From contig JAKQKW010000114.1 of assembly GCA_029560455.1 (NCBI GenBank), positions 19,046 to 83,045 of the forward strand: a DNA stretch of 64,000 bases, in the 5' to 3' direction. The position numbers and the translations under genes were made by a program. This DNA comes from Candidatus Rifleibacteriota bacterium. Its GTDB lineage: Bacteria; Riflebacteria; Ozemobacteria; Ozemobacterales; Ozemobacteraceae. Below are positions 16,244 through 24,302 of this stretch, piece by piece (position 1 is the first letter of the stretch; each line of letters starts with the position of its first letter). Below the pieces are notes generated by a model. The model did not search any database and was not told the origin of the DNA. It saw nothing but the letters and a program-made list of their open reading frames with translations.

Positions 16244-17278
16244 ATGAAGTCTTACCGTCGCCTGCCTGATCACCCCTGGCTGATGCTGTTTCTGCTTGTG
16301 GCAGTAACCATGCTGACAGCCGGTTGTTCATCGAGTTCCTCAGATTCCGGCGGAAACGTTAACCCGCTTGGCGCCTATCAGACAACAAACGGAGCCGGTG
16401 GACTGGCTACCGATGGCGTCGTTCAGAATCCTGGCCAGATAACTACTCCGATTGTCACAGTTCCAACCGGTGGCAGTGGCGTCAATGGCCACGACAATGC
16501 GCCGCTGCTCGATAACATGCATCCGGGCTGGCAGCAGGCTTCATGTCTGAGTTGCCATAATGATACTACCCGTAACCCGGATCACAATTACACTGATGAC
16601 AAGCAGTGCTATCTCTGCCATGGCACCAATGGTCTGCCCGGTTTTGGCGATACTATTCCGCCGATTATCAGCGGTGTAGTTGCCACTCCGCTTTCAACTT
16701 CGGTGACCATAACCTGGAAAAGTGACGAAGAATGCCTTAGTCGGCTTGTTCTCAAAACCGTTGGCGGCGATCGGCTCGAATTTCCCGTCAGTACTACCTA
16801 CAAAACCAGTCATAAATATGAAATCAACGGTCTGCTGGCTTCGACCAGATACACCTATGAGCTGATCTGCACCGATAAGAGCAGTAACCGCACCACCACT
16901 GCAACTTTTGGCGTGCTCTCATTCACAACTCTTGAAGCAGTCACGACTCCCACAACCACTACCACCACTCCCACAACCCCGACGACCCCTGCAACAACCG
17001 TTTTCAACAGCATAGATGTTTCCAAGAGCGGCCCTTATAAAGCCAGTATCAATTTCTCACTCAAAGAACCCGCAAAATGCATTGTTTACATTTTTAGAGA
17101 TGGCGAAAACAACCCGCTCGACGAAGAAGACCTCGGCACGGTTAACAGTTCTTACAGCAACAAACTGTTTTCTTTGACTGCCAACACGACCTATCAGGTT
17201 CGCATCTTTGCCACGGTGGTTTCAACCAATCTTGAAGAGAGAACTCCCCCTTACACTTTTACCACCGATGCACTCTGA
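16244..17278 (+). CDS. Lipoprotein with two haem c motifs and two Fn3-like domains
   Basis: A 344-residue protein. A signal peptide ends at the lipobox LTAGC (Cys28), followed by a Ser run and a Gly/Thr-rich stretch. Two CxxCH motifs (C102-H106 and C123-H127) predict two covalently bound haems in a small multihaem-cytochrome-like segment. Residues about 138-230 and 250-342 look like fibronectin type III domains, joined by a Thr/Pro-repeat linker. It is probably an extracytoplasmic, lipid-anchored electron-transfer or adhesion protein. GGAGG lies 13 bases before the ATG, a long spacing. A strong terminator follows. Function is inferred. Confidence 0.85.
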   Translation: MKSYRRLPDHPWLMLFLLVAVTMLTAGCSSSSSDSGGNVNPLGAYQTTNGAGGLATDGVVQNPGQITTPIVTVPTGGSGVNGHDNAPLLDNMHPGWQQASCLSCHNDTTRNPDHNYTDDKQCYLCHGTNGLPGFGDTIPPIISGVVATPLSTSVTITWKSDEECLSRLVLKTVGGDRLEFPVSTTYKTSHKYEINGLLASTRYTYELICTDKSSNRTTTATFGVLSFTTLEAVTTPTTTTTTPTTPTTPATTVFNSIDVSKSGPYKASINFSLKEPAKCIVYIFRDGENNPLDEEDLGTVNSSYSNKLFSLTANTTYQVRIFATVVSTNLEERTPPYTFTTDAL

Positions 17279-17315
17279 ACTTTGTTCCGGTTAACCGGAA
17301 ATTCTGTGACAGTTG

Positions 17316-17346
17316 CGCCTCTCCCTGCGGAGAGGCGTTTTTCTTT
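17316..17346 (+). terminator. Intrinsic terminator of the haem lipoprotein gene
   Basis: Arms CGCCTCTCC and GGAGAGGCG with a 4-base loop, followed by TTTTTCTTTT. A separate 16-base perfect palindrome (17285-17300) lies between the stop codon and this hairpin. Confidence 0.9.
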
Positions 17347-17375
17347 TGCAGTCTGTCGTTTCGACAGGTTTCTTC

Positions 17376-17404
17376 TTGAAACTGGGTATTAAATCTGGTA
17401 TAAC
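17376..17404 (+). promoter_or_regulatory. Sigma-70-type promoter of the accD-accA-sigma operon
   Basis: TTGAAA (17376-17381), 17 bases, TATAAC (17399-17404), about 40 bases before the accD start. Both hexamers are close to consensus and spacing is optimal. Confidence 0.75.
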
Positions 17405-17411
17405 CAGATTT
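17391..17411 (+). promoter_or_regulatory. GntR/FadR-type operator palindrome over the acc promoter -10 box
   Basis: A perfect 9-bp inverted repeat (AAATCTGGT / ACCAGATTT around ATA) contains the core TGGTATAACCA, which fits the TNGTNNNACNA pattern of FadR-subfamily GntR regulators. It is centred on the -10 box, where a bound repressor would block initiation of fatty-acid synthesis genes. No regulator gene is in the window, so the identity of the binder is inferred. Confidence 0.6.
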
Positions 17412-17451
17412 TATGAAAACATTTCCAATTCTTTACATTTGGCGGTAACGC

Positions 17452-18276
17452 ATGGGATGGTTTGACAAGCTTACCCGTCCCAGACGGGACACCCCCTCCG
17501 ACCTCTGGAAAAAGTGCCCGGCCTGTAACGAAACTCTTTTGATCAAGGATCTGGCAAAGAACCTTTTTCTTTGCAGTAAGTGCGATCATCATCTTCGCAT
17601 GCCCCTCTGGGATCGCATTGCCCTGCTTACCGACGACAATTCTTTTGTCGAGATCGACCATGACATGAAATCTGTCGATCCGCTGAATTTTGTCGATTCA
17701 AAGCCTTACCCCGAGCGCATGGCAGAGGCTATTAAAAAGACGGATGTCAATGAGGCGGTTGCCACCGGTCGGGCGACTTTGTCGGGCCGCAAGGTGTTCC
17801 TCGGGGTAATGAATTTTGACTTTATGGGTGGCAGCATGGGTTCGGTCGTTGGCGAAAAGTTGACGACGATTCTCGAGCTGGGTGCGCAGGAAAAAGCGCC
17901 TGTAATCATTGTTTCAGCAAGCGGTGGCGCCCGTATGCAGGAAGGTATTTTTTCGCTGATGCAGATGGCTAAAACTTCAGCTGCGATTAAACGGCTCAAT
18001 CAGGTGGCGGTGCCTTTTATTTCCATCATGACTGACCCGACTACCGGTGGTGTCTCGGCAAGCTTCGCCAGCCTTGGTGATGTTAATATCGCTGAACCCG
18101 GTGCCTTGATCGGTTTTGCCGGCCCGAGGGTAATCGAGCAGACTATCAGGCAGAAGCTGCCCGAGGGATTTCAGCGTTCGAAGTTTCTACTCGAGCATGG
18201 CATGCTCGATTGCGTCATTCATCGTCGGGTAATGAAAAATACTGTTGCACGAATTCTGCGGCTTCTGGTAGCCTGA
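17452..18276 (+). CDS. accD: Acetyl-CoA carboxylase carboxyltransferase subunit beta
   Basis: A 274-residue carboxyltransferase beta subunit. With AccA it transfers the carboxyl group from biotin to acetyl-CoA to give malonyl-CoA for fatty-acid synthesis. The N-terminal zinc ribbon is present (C22, C25, C41, C44; CPAC...CSKC), followed by the crotonase-fold core with GSMGSVVGEK, SGGARMQEG and TDPTTGGVSASFAS. The upstream ribosome site is weak (GGCGG), but the ATG matches the family start. accA follows after 10 bases. Transcription is predicted from 17376-17404 under a GntR-type operator. Confidence 0.96.
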   Translation: MGWFDKLTRPRRDTPSDLWKKCPACNETLLIKDLAKNLFLCSKCDHHLRMPLWDRIALLTDDNSFVEIDHDMKSVDPLNFVDSKPYPERMAEAIKKTDVNEAVATGRATLSGRKVFLGVMNFDFMGGSMGSVVGEKLTTILELGAQEKAPVIIVSASGGARMQEGIFSLMQMAKTSAAIKRLNQVAVPFISIMTDPTTGGVSASFASLGDVNIAEPGALIGFAGPRVIEQTIRQKLPEGFQRSKFLLEHGMLDCVIHRRVMKNTVARILRLLVA

Positions 18277-18286
18277 CGGGGTACAT

Positions 18287-19264
18287 ATGGCAAAAGATTT
18301 TGAATTCGAAAAATCAATTATCGAGCTTGAAGCCCGTATAAAAGAGCTGCAGGCCATTTCTGAAACCGGCAAAGTCGATCTTTCGCGCGAGATCAGAGCA
18401 ATTACCGAAAAGGTCGATGCCCTCAAGAATGATGTTTATGGCAATCTTGAGCCCTGGCAGATCACTCAGGTGGCCCGCCACATCAATCGCCCGTCGACTC
18501 TTGATCTGATCAAGCATTTGTGCGGTGAAGAATTTGTCGAACTGCATGGCGACCGTCTGTTCGGTGATGACCCGGCAATTGTTTCCGGTATCGGCCGGAT
18601 TGGCGACCAGCGGGTTATGATCATCGGGCACCAGAAGGGGCACGACACCGAAGAAAATATTTACCGCAATTTTGGTATGCCGCACCCCGAAGGCTATCGC
18701 AAGGCCCTGCGTATGATGCGCACTGCTGAGCGCTTTGGTCTGCCGATTATCGCCTTTATTGACACTCCCGGCGCTTTCCCTGGTATTGGCGCCGAAGAGC
18801 GTGGCCAGAGCGATGCAATTGCGCGCAATCTCGCCGAAATGTCCGGAATCAGGGTTCCGATTCTTTGTTTTGTCACAGGCGAGGGTGGCAGCGGCGGTGC
18901 TCTGGCAATCGGCGTCGGTGACCGCGTGTTCATGTTTGAGTTTTCAGTTTATTCAGTAATTTCAGCCGAAGGCTGTGCCGCCATTCTCTGGAACGATCCG
19001 GCTAAAACGAAAGAAGCGGCGACCGCGCTCAAGCTTCGTGCCTCCAACCTGCTTGAAGCAGGGATCATCGACGGCATACTTCCTGAGCCAATTGGCGGTG
19101 CACATCGTAATCATCAGATGGCTGCCGATGAAATTAAAAAGCAGATCGAAAAACATCTACCTTCATTATTGGCGATGAACGCCGATAAGTTATTGGACGA
19201 ACGCTACAAAAAGTTTCGCGGCATGGGAAGATTCACCCGCGAAGAGGAGCTGGAGCATGCCTAA
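18287..19264 (+). CDS. accA: Acetyl-CoA carboxylase carboxyltransferase subunit alpha
   Basis: A 325-residue alpha subunit, of normal length. Conserved stretches include [11 protein letters not shown] in the form [54 protein letters not shown] and [15 protein letters not shown], which forms the oxyanion site. The N-terminal helical region is also standard. It forms an alpha2beta2 complex with AccD, encoded just upstream. Its last 8 bases overlap the sigma factor start, so expression of the sigma factor is probably coupled to it. Confidence 0.96.
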   Translation: MAKDFEFEKSIIELEARIKELQAISETGKVDLSREIRAITEKVDALKNDVYGNLEPWQITQVARHINRPSTLDLIKHLCGEEFVELHGDRLFGDDPAIVSGIGRIGDQRVMIIGHQKGHDTEENIYRNFGMPHPEGYRKALRMMRTAERFGLPIIAFIDTPGAFPGIGAEERGQSDAIARNLAEMSGIRVPILCFVTGEGGSGGALAIGVGDRVFMFEFSVYSVISAEGCAAILWNDPAKTKEAATALKLRASNLLEAGIIDGILPEPIGGAHRNHQMAADEIKKQIEKHLPSLLAMNADKLLDERYKKFRGMGRFTREEELEHA

Positions 19265-20258
19265 GAGCAAGCCAAAAGCAGGCGAAGTGACTGACAAGGC
19301 TGATAAGCCGGTTGAAGCCCGGAAAAAGCCCGTGCATGAAGAGATCAAGGTCGCTTCGCCTTATCGCAAACGAAGTGATGAAGACGTTGTCGATCATCAG
19401 GACGAACGCGAAAAGCGCAAGGAAGAGTCGATTTTTGACGACTCGGTGAAGCTCTATCTGCAGCAGCTCACCAAGCTCAGCCTGGCAACCCATGACCAGG
19501 AAAAGGAGTTCGCCCGGCGTATTCTTGAGGGTGACCCGGAGGCCCGCGAGGCTCTGATTACTGCAAATCTCAGGCTGGTAGTCAGTATCGCCAAAAAATA
19601 CACCAACCGTGGCCTGCTCTTTCTTGACCTGATTCAGGAAGGTAACCTTGGTTTGCTGCGTTCGATAGAAAAATTCGATTATACGATGGGTTACAAGTTT
19701 TCGACCTATTCGACCTGGTGGATACGGCAGGCGATAACCCGCGCTCTGGCTGAACAGTCGAGGGTTATCCGCATTCCGGTTCATATTATGGAAATCGTCA
19801 ACAAGGTTCGCAAGCAGATTCGCATGTTCGTCCAGGAAAAGGGTCGCGAGCCCAGCATGGAAGAGCTGTCTGCCCGTGTCGACCTGCCTGTTGACCGCAT
19901 CGAAGAAGTGGTTCGCCTGACTCAGGAACCGGTTTCGCTTGAAATCTCGGTTGGCAATAAAGAAGATACTTCTCTCGAAAACTATATTTCGAATGACGAT
20001 GCCGTCAGCCCCGAAGAGGCTGTTATTGACTCACTGCTGCGCGATCAGATCGGTCGCGTTCTCGAGACTCTCTCAGATCGTGAACAGATTGTCATCAAGC
20101 TGCGTTTTGGGCTTGACGACGGCACGCCGCGCTCGCTTGAAGAAATCGGCAGAATTCTCGGGGTAACCCGCGAGCGGGTGCGTCAGGTCGAAGAGAAAGC
20201 TCTGAAAAAGCTGCGCGCTAACTCGACGCCGAAGCTGAAAGAATATTATCACCGCTGA
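19257..20258 (+). CDS. Sigma-70 family RNA polymerase sigma factor (RpoD/RpoS-like)
   Basis: A 333-residue group 1/2 sigma factor: a basic, low-complexity N-terminus, region 1.2 ([15 protein letters not shown]), region 2 ([16 protein letters not shown] to the -10 recognition helix [18 protein letters not shown]), region 3 ([16 protein letters not shown]) and region 4 with the -35 helix [19 protein letters not shown]. It lacks a long region 1.1, and its neighbours are acc genes rather than dnaG. It could therefore be the primary factor or an alternative group 2 factor; I cannot decide. The start overlaps accA, with GGAG just before it. A strong terminator follows. Confidence 0.9.
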   Translation: MPKSKPKAGEVTDKADKPVEARKKPVHEEIKVASPYRKRSDEDVVDHQDEREKRKEESIFDDSVKLYLQQLTKLSLATHDQEKEFARRILEGDPEAREALITANLRLVVSIAKKYTNRGLLFLDLIQEGNLGLLRSIEKFDYTMGYKFSTYSTWWIRQAITRALAEQSRVIRIPVHIMEIVNKVRKQIRMFVQEKGREPSMEELSARVDLPVDRIEEVVRLTQEPVSLEISVGNKEDTSLENYISNDDAVSPEEAVIDSLLRDQIGRVLETLSDREQIVIKLRFGLDDGTPRSLEEIGRILGVTRERVRQVEEKALKKLRANSTPKLKEYYHR

Positions 20259-20276
20259 TACTTGTTATTGTAAACA

Positions 20277-20313
20277 GAAAACGGGCTGTTCTGCATGACA
20301 GCCCGTTTTTTTG
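20277..20313. terminator. Bidirectional terminator between sigma factor and 20322 gene
   Basis: Arms ACGGGCTGT and ACAGCCCGT with an 8-base loop, with A-run and T-run flanks on both sides. It serves the + strand operon and the convergent minus-strand gene ending at 20322. Confidence 0.9.
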
Positions 20314-20321
20314 TCGCCGTT

Positions 20322-21233
20322 TTAATCCCAGATTTTGAACAGATCGTCGGTGCCTGGCGGTGGCGGCTCAAGCTCTGTTGGCTGAGTTTTCACCGGGGTG
20401 CCATCAGAGTTTTCTTCGAGGTTTTCGCTTTCTGAAGCCGGCTCTGAAAGAGTGCTGATTTCGCCGGAGTCGAACTGGGCCAACCTTTCGAGCTCTGCGA
20501 GCGGGTCGTCAGACTCAAGTATTGCTGGAGCAGCGGCTGTCGTGGTGCCCTGAGTTTCTGACAGCTGACTGCCGACCGGTCTGAACAGTTCTTTGATGCC
20601 GGTGCCAAAAGGCTTTTTGCTGCCGGTTTCAATGAAACCGCGCAGAACCTTGATACTGCCATCAGATGGAAACAGCGCGGCAAAAGATACAAAATAGTCG
20701 TTCAAAAGTCTGAATTCTTCGTCAGAAAGCTTCTTTATTGCCCGGTTGAGTCTGGTCGTCAGGTCAGCATCTCTTTGTGGGTCGAGGTTGAGAGCTTTCA
20801 GCAGTGTCTGATGAAAAGACCGTCTCAGATCTGGAGAGAGGCGATTGATCAGCTCGGGGCAGAACTGCACGAGAGGCAGTGTTGCCCAGATCTCTGGTCT
20901 GGCCTGTTTCAGAACCACGGAGAATTTGCCATTACCGAACTGGCGTGCCAGGGTGTAAATACCCTGAACCTCGTCGAGCAGTACGTAGAATTTGCGATGA
21001 ATTGCCCACAATTTTTCTTCAGGTCTTGCCGAGGCAGGTGATGAGGGTGGCATGAACGAAAACGGCAGGGATGTCTTGCTGATCAGCATTTCGTCGGAAC
21101 TTAACGAAGACAGGGCTCTGGCTTCATTGTTCAGCAGCCAGAGCTTGAATGGCGAAGTGATGTTGTTCGCCTGGGTCTGAGCATGAATCGGCCCTGCAAC
21201 AAGAAGTGAAAGCAGCAGAAAAATCTTTTTCAT
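20322..21233 (-). CDS. Secreted protein of unknown function
   Basis: A 303-residue protein with a clear signal peptide (MKKIFLLLSLLVAGPIHAQ, cleavage near 19). A mostly helical region follows to about residue 190. The C-terminal part is acidic, rich in Ser, Glu, Pro and Thr, and ends in the segment ELEPPPPGTDDLFKIWD. I recognise no family. It begins three bases after the next secreted unknown and is the last gene of the rng group, ending at a bidirectional terminator. Confidence 0.75.
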   Translation of the reverse strand: MKKIFLLLSLLVAGPIHAQTQANNITSPFKLWLLNNEARALSSLSSDEMLISKTSLPFSFMPPSSPASARPEEKLWAIHRKFYVLLDEVQGIYTLARQFGNGKFSVVLKQARPEIWATLPLVQFCPELINRLSPDLRRSFHQTLLKALNLDPQRDADLTTRLNRAIKKLSDEEFRLLNDYFVSFAALFPSDGSIKVLRGFIETGSKKPFGTGIKELFRPVGSQLSETQGTTTAAAPAILESDDPLAELERLAQFDSGEISTLSEPASESENLEENSDGTPVKTQPTELEPPPPGTDDLFKIWD

Positions 21234-21236
21234 CTT

Positions 21237-21941
21237 TTACTCCTGCATTCCGGTCATTTTCAGGCTGTGACTGACCTGTTTTTCGAAGTCCCAGAGGTTG
21301 CGGGTGACAGCGAACTCTTTATTGATGAAAGTAAATTTGTAGGCGGTCTGCCAGTCGGCCTGATGTACGACACCCTCAAAGAGGTTGAACAACATCCGGC
21401 CCTTGAGACTGAAGGCCTTCTGCCGCAAGCGATCATCAGGCAGTTTCATGGTTGCCGCAAAAAGAATTTCTGCCAACCCCTTTTCATTGTCGACAGACTT
21501 CAAAAGCAGGTTCCAGGCTGCCGGCACCGGTTTTCCACCGATGTTCAGGTCTTTTTTGATCTGACGTTTTTCTGATACTTTCCAGTCGCCGGCTGGCAGT
21601 GGCATAAAGAAGGGGATTGTCTGCCCTGATTCGCCAGGAGCGCCTTTAATCTCGCCGTTCTCTCTGAGATAACGCCTGTAGGTTGAGTTTTTGTCACCAA
21701 TGTCAACGATGAAAGCTCCGTCCTGAAAGTCAATTGCCTTGATGGTGAATTCAACTGTAGAGGCAGGTTGACTGGCTGACGGGCTGGAGGTAAAAGTCTG
21801 AATTTTGCCGGAACTCTGCTGGGTATACTGGTAAGAATAGGTATAACCCTTCCGAAAGGCATATCTGATCTCAGCTGCGCTCAAAGTTTCGCAGCAGAGG
21901 AGAAGAGCGAGCAGCAGAATAATTCTAGGGGTTGCTTTCAT
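21237..21941 (-). CDS. Secreted protein of unknown function (DUF6263-like appearance)
   Basis: I place the start at the ATG at 21941 (MKATPRIILLL), which has GGAGAAAAGG just upstream and opens a signal peptide ending near LSAAE; a longer frame from 21986 would add 15 residues inside rng. The mature part (about 215 residues) starts with the segment EIRYAFRKGYTYSYQY and alternates short strands, as in periplasmic beta-rich proteins of the DUF6263 kind, though that link is only a resemblance. It overlaps the end of rng by 17 bases and is followed by another secreted unknown. Confidence 0.75.
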   Translation of the reverse strand: MKATPRIILLLALLLCCETLSAAEIRYAFRKGYTYSYQYTQQSSGKIQTFTSSPSASQPASTVEFTIKAIDFQDGAFIVDIGDKNSTYRRYLRENGEIKGAPGESGQTIPFFMPLPAGDWKVSEKRQIKKDLNIGGKPVPAAWNLLLKSVDNEKGLAEILFAATMKLPDDRLRQKAFSLKGRMLFNLFEGVVHQADWQTAYKFTFINKEFAVTRNLWDFEKQVSHSLKMTGMQE

Positions 21942-23613
21942 CCTTTTCTCCCTGAAGAGTTTCGTTGAGATCGTTTTCTGGAGCACTCTCTAAGATGTTT
22001 TCCGGAATATTTTCCACGAGACCCGGAAGTACTGCCTGTTCCGGAGCATCCCCATGGTTTGCAGGTGTTTCGATCTGCTCTGGTGCGACCTCGCGGTTTT
22101 GCGCGCCGTGCGGCTGCCTTTCATTTTGACGTCTACCAGATTTAACGGGTCTTTCCATGACCGGCTCGATCTTGAAAGTTTCAATATCGAAACTGTTGGC
22201 TGGCTTGAGAATAAGCTTGCGGCGAAGCTGATTTTCGATTTCTCTGATGCCGTTGTTGTCTTTTCCACGCAGGTGGTCAATAACCATACGGTGTGCGTTG
22301 AGAATAATCTTGTCGGTCTGATAACGTTTTGTTTCGTCGATCAACCCGGCTCGGATCTGGTTGGCAACGGTGGCTACCGACAGGGTTTTGCCGGCTCCCT
22401 GGCAGCAGGGGCAGGGGGCTTTGCGAATTTCATCGAGACTTGCTGAGGTACGCCGTCTCGTCATCTGCACCAGGCCAAGTTCAGAAAAATCAAGGATATT
22501 TGGCTTGTTTCGGTCGCCTTTGAAGCCTTCACGCAGGGTTTTTAACACCTGAGCCCTGTGCGAAGGAGCTTCCATATCGTTAAAGTCGATAATGATCATA
22601 CCAGCCAGGTTGCGCAGCCTGATCTGCCTGGCAATTTCGCGGGCGGCTTCAAGATTGACCTTGAATACCGTTTCTTCGAGGTCAGAACCGCCAGAAAAGC
22701 GACCGCTGTTAACGTCGATGCAATACATGGCTTCGGTCTTGTCGATGAAGATGTAACTGCCCGAATCAAGCCAGATCTTGCGAGACAGTGCCCGCTCGAT
22801 TTCTTTTTCGATGCCGAACTTTTCAAAAATCGGCGTTTTATCTTTGTAGAGCTCGAGCGAGGCCCTCTGCAGAGGTGAAAGAAACTCACAGTCTTCGATA
22901 ATGGTCTTGTAGGCTTCTTCTGAATCGATTATCATTTCTTCGATATCGTCGGTGAAGAAGTCTCTTGCCACCTTCATGGGCAGAGGAATATCACGATGCA
23001 GCATCGTGCGTGGCGGTGATTTGCCTATTTTGCTCTCGACTTTACGCCACATTTTAATCAACAGATCGAGATCGGCTTTGAGTACACTCTCTTCAAGACC
23101 TTCAGAGGCGGTTCTGAAGACAACGCCACCGCCTTTGGGGGCAATGCGTTTGCCAATAGCACGCAGACGATCCCTTTCGCGGTCCTGATTTATTTTTCGT
23201 GAAACCCCGATGTGATCGACCTTGGGCATGAAAACCAGATAGCGCCCGGGGAAAGAGATGGTCATGGTCGAACGCGGGCCTTTGGTAGGGGTTGGTTCTT
23301 TCAGTATCTGCAGAATCACTTCCTGGCCGACTTTGAGCTGGTCCTGGATCGGGCTGCGGAAGATGTCTTTGAGATCTTCGTCGTCACTGCTTTCAACTCC
23401 GGTAAGGGTCAGGTAGGCGTCTTTGTGAATGCCGATATCGACAAACGCACTCTGGGTGCCGGCTACAACATTGGCAACGCGGCCTTTGTAAATGCAGCCG
23501 ACGATTTTTTCGCTGTCCTGAATTTCGTATAACAGTTCGACGAGTTTGCCATTTTCAATGATTGCGGCCCGTGATTCATAGGGGCCGATATTTACGAGAA
23601 TTTTTCTGTTCAA
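21925..23613 (-). CDS. rng: Ribonuclease E/G family endoribonuclease
   Basis: About 562 residues by my start. The protein homology begins at RKILVNIGPYESRAA. A TTG at 23613, with AGGAG 11 bases upstream and overlapping the previous stop, is therefore preferred over an ATG 22 codons earlier, which would overlap 70 bases. An S1-type RNA-binding domain (GCIYKGRVANV, with GIHKDAYL) is followed by the catalytic domain with the Mg-binding aspartate region IIIDFNDM and a zinc-link motif CPCCQGAGK. A Pro/Glu/Asn-rich tail follows. It processes rRNA and decays mRNA. It sits after the TIGR03936-like gene, a commonly seen neighbour. Confidence 0.93.
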   Translation of the reverse strand: MNRKILVNIGPYESRAAIIENGKLVELLYEIQDSEKIVGCIYKGRVANVVAGTQSAFVDIGIHKDAYLTLTGVESSDDEDLKDIFRSPIQDQLKVGQEVILQILKEPTPTKGPRSTMTISFPGRYLVFMPKVDHIGVSRKINQDRERDRLRAIGKRIAPKGGGVVFRTASEGLEESVLKADLDLLIKMWRKVESKIGKSPPRTMLHRDIPLPMKVARDFFTDDIEEMIIDSEEAYKTIIEDCEFLSPLQRASLELYKDKTPIFEKFGIEKEIERALSRKIWLDSGSYIFIDKTEAMYCIDVNSGRFSGGSDLEETVFKVNLEAAREIARQIRLRNLAGMIIIDFNDMEAPSHRAQVLKTLREGFKGDRNKPNILDFSELGLVQMTRRRTSASLDEIRKAPCPCCQGAGKTLSVATVANQIRAGLIDETKRYQTDKIILNAHRMVIDHLRGKDNNGIREIENQLRRKLILKPANSFDIETFKIEPVMERPVKSGRRQNERQPHGAQNREVAPEQIETPANHGDAPEQAVLPGLVENIPENILESAPENDLNETLQGEKDESNP

Positions 23614-24302
23614 TTCGCTGGAATCTCCTGTTTCTGTTGCAATTCGCTGAGTGATACCCTCTCTATCAGCCTGAGACAATCTTTTCTGGTGTCGAGAAAG
23701 CCGGCTAAGGCCGTGACAATTTTCGAAACCGACGGCACATCGGCCTGCCCCTGAATAAAATCAGCCTCAAGGATCAGGCTGTCATTTTTTGCGATGCTGG
23801 CGCCAAGGACTGCACTTTTGATCATGTAGGTCCGGGTTTTTCCCTTGCTTTCGGCAGAAAATGCGGTTTCAGGATTCAGCAACCACTGCTGAGCTGTTTC
23901 TGCAACTTCTGCGCTGGTGAAGGAAAAGCGGTAATGCAGTTTTTCGCCAAAATTACCGCTTCGCGCTTCTACATAAGGATTGGTGATTGAAATTACCCGC
24001 ATGCCGCTTGGGAGTTCGCGATTCAGGGATACCTGGAGTGTCTGGGAATCAACTGCTTCAGTCAACGTCAGAACAAAATATTCACAATAGCTTGCGTGTC
24101 CAAGGGGCAAAGGCGGGCCGAAGCTGATTTTTGGTCTGACATGGCAGCCCTGAGTTACGGCATAGGGTAGCTGCAGGCGCCTGAGAGCTTTGCAGATAAC
24201 ATCGATGGTGTCAAGATGGGCGATGTAGCGGGCCTGGCAGGTTTTGCTGTATTCGACTCTGACTTTCACTTCGGGGCGGCTCTGGTTTGTTTCGCTGTTC
24301 AT
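23610..24302 (-). CDS. TIGR03936-family (DUF2344) radical-SAM-associated protein
   Basis: A 230-residue protein with the family pattern RVEYSKTCQARYIAHLDTI, then ALRRLQLPYAVTQGCHVRPKIS and FGPPLPLGHASYCEYF. These proteins are encoded beside or fused to TIGR03960 radical SAM enzymes, and their function has not been settled. Here the gene overlaps the TIGR03960 gene by 4 bases and the rng start by 4, so the three are translationally coupled. Confidence in the family is high; the role is open (RNA modification has been suggested by context). Confidence 0.88.
   Translation of the reverse strand: MNSETNQSRPEVKVRVEYSKTCQARYIAHLDTIDVICKALRRLQLPYAVTQGCHVRPKISFGPPLPLGHASYCEYFVLTLTEAVDSQTLQVSLNRELPSGMRVISITNPYVEARSGNFGEKLHYRFSFTSAEVAETAQQWLLNPETAFSAESKGKTRTYMIKSAVLGASIAKNDSLILEADFIQGQADVPSVSKIVTALAGFLDTRKDCLRLIERVSLSELQQKQEIPAN

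Noticed and set aside
19168..19182. GCCGATAA inside accA, about 80 bases before the sigma factor start
   Set aside because: It encodes normal accA residues and has no TAAA-type box at 15-16 bases, so it is more likely a chance match than a promoter.
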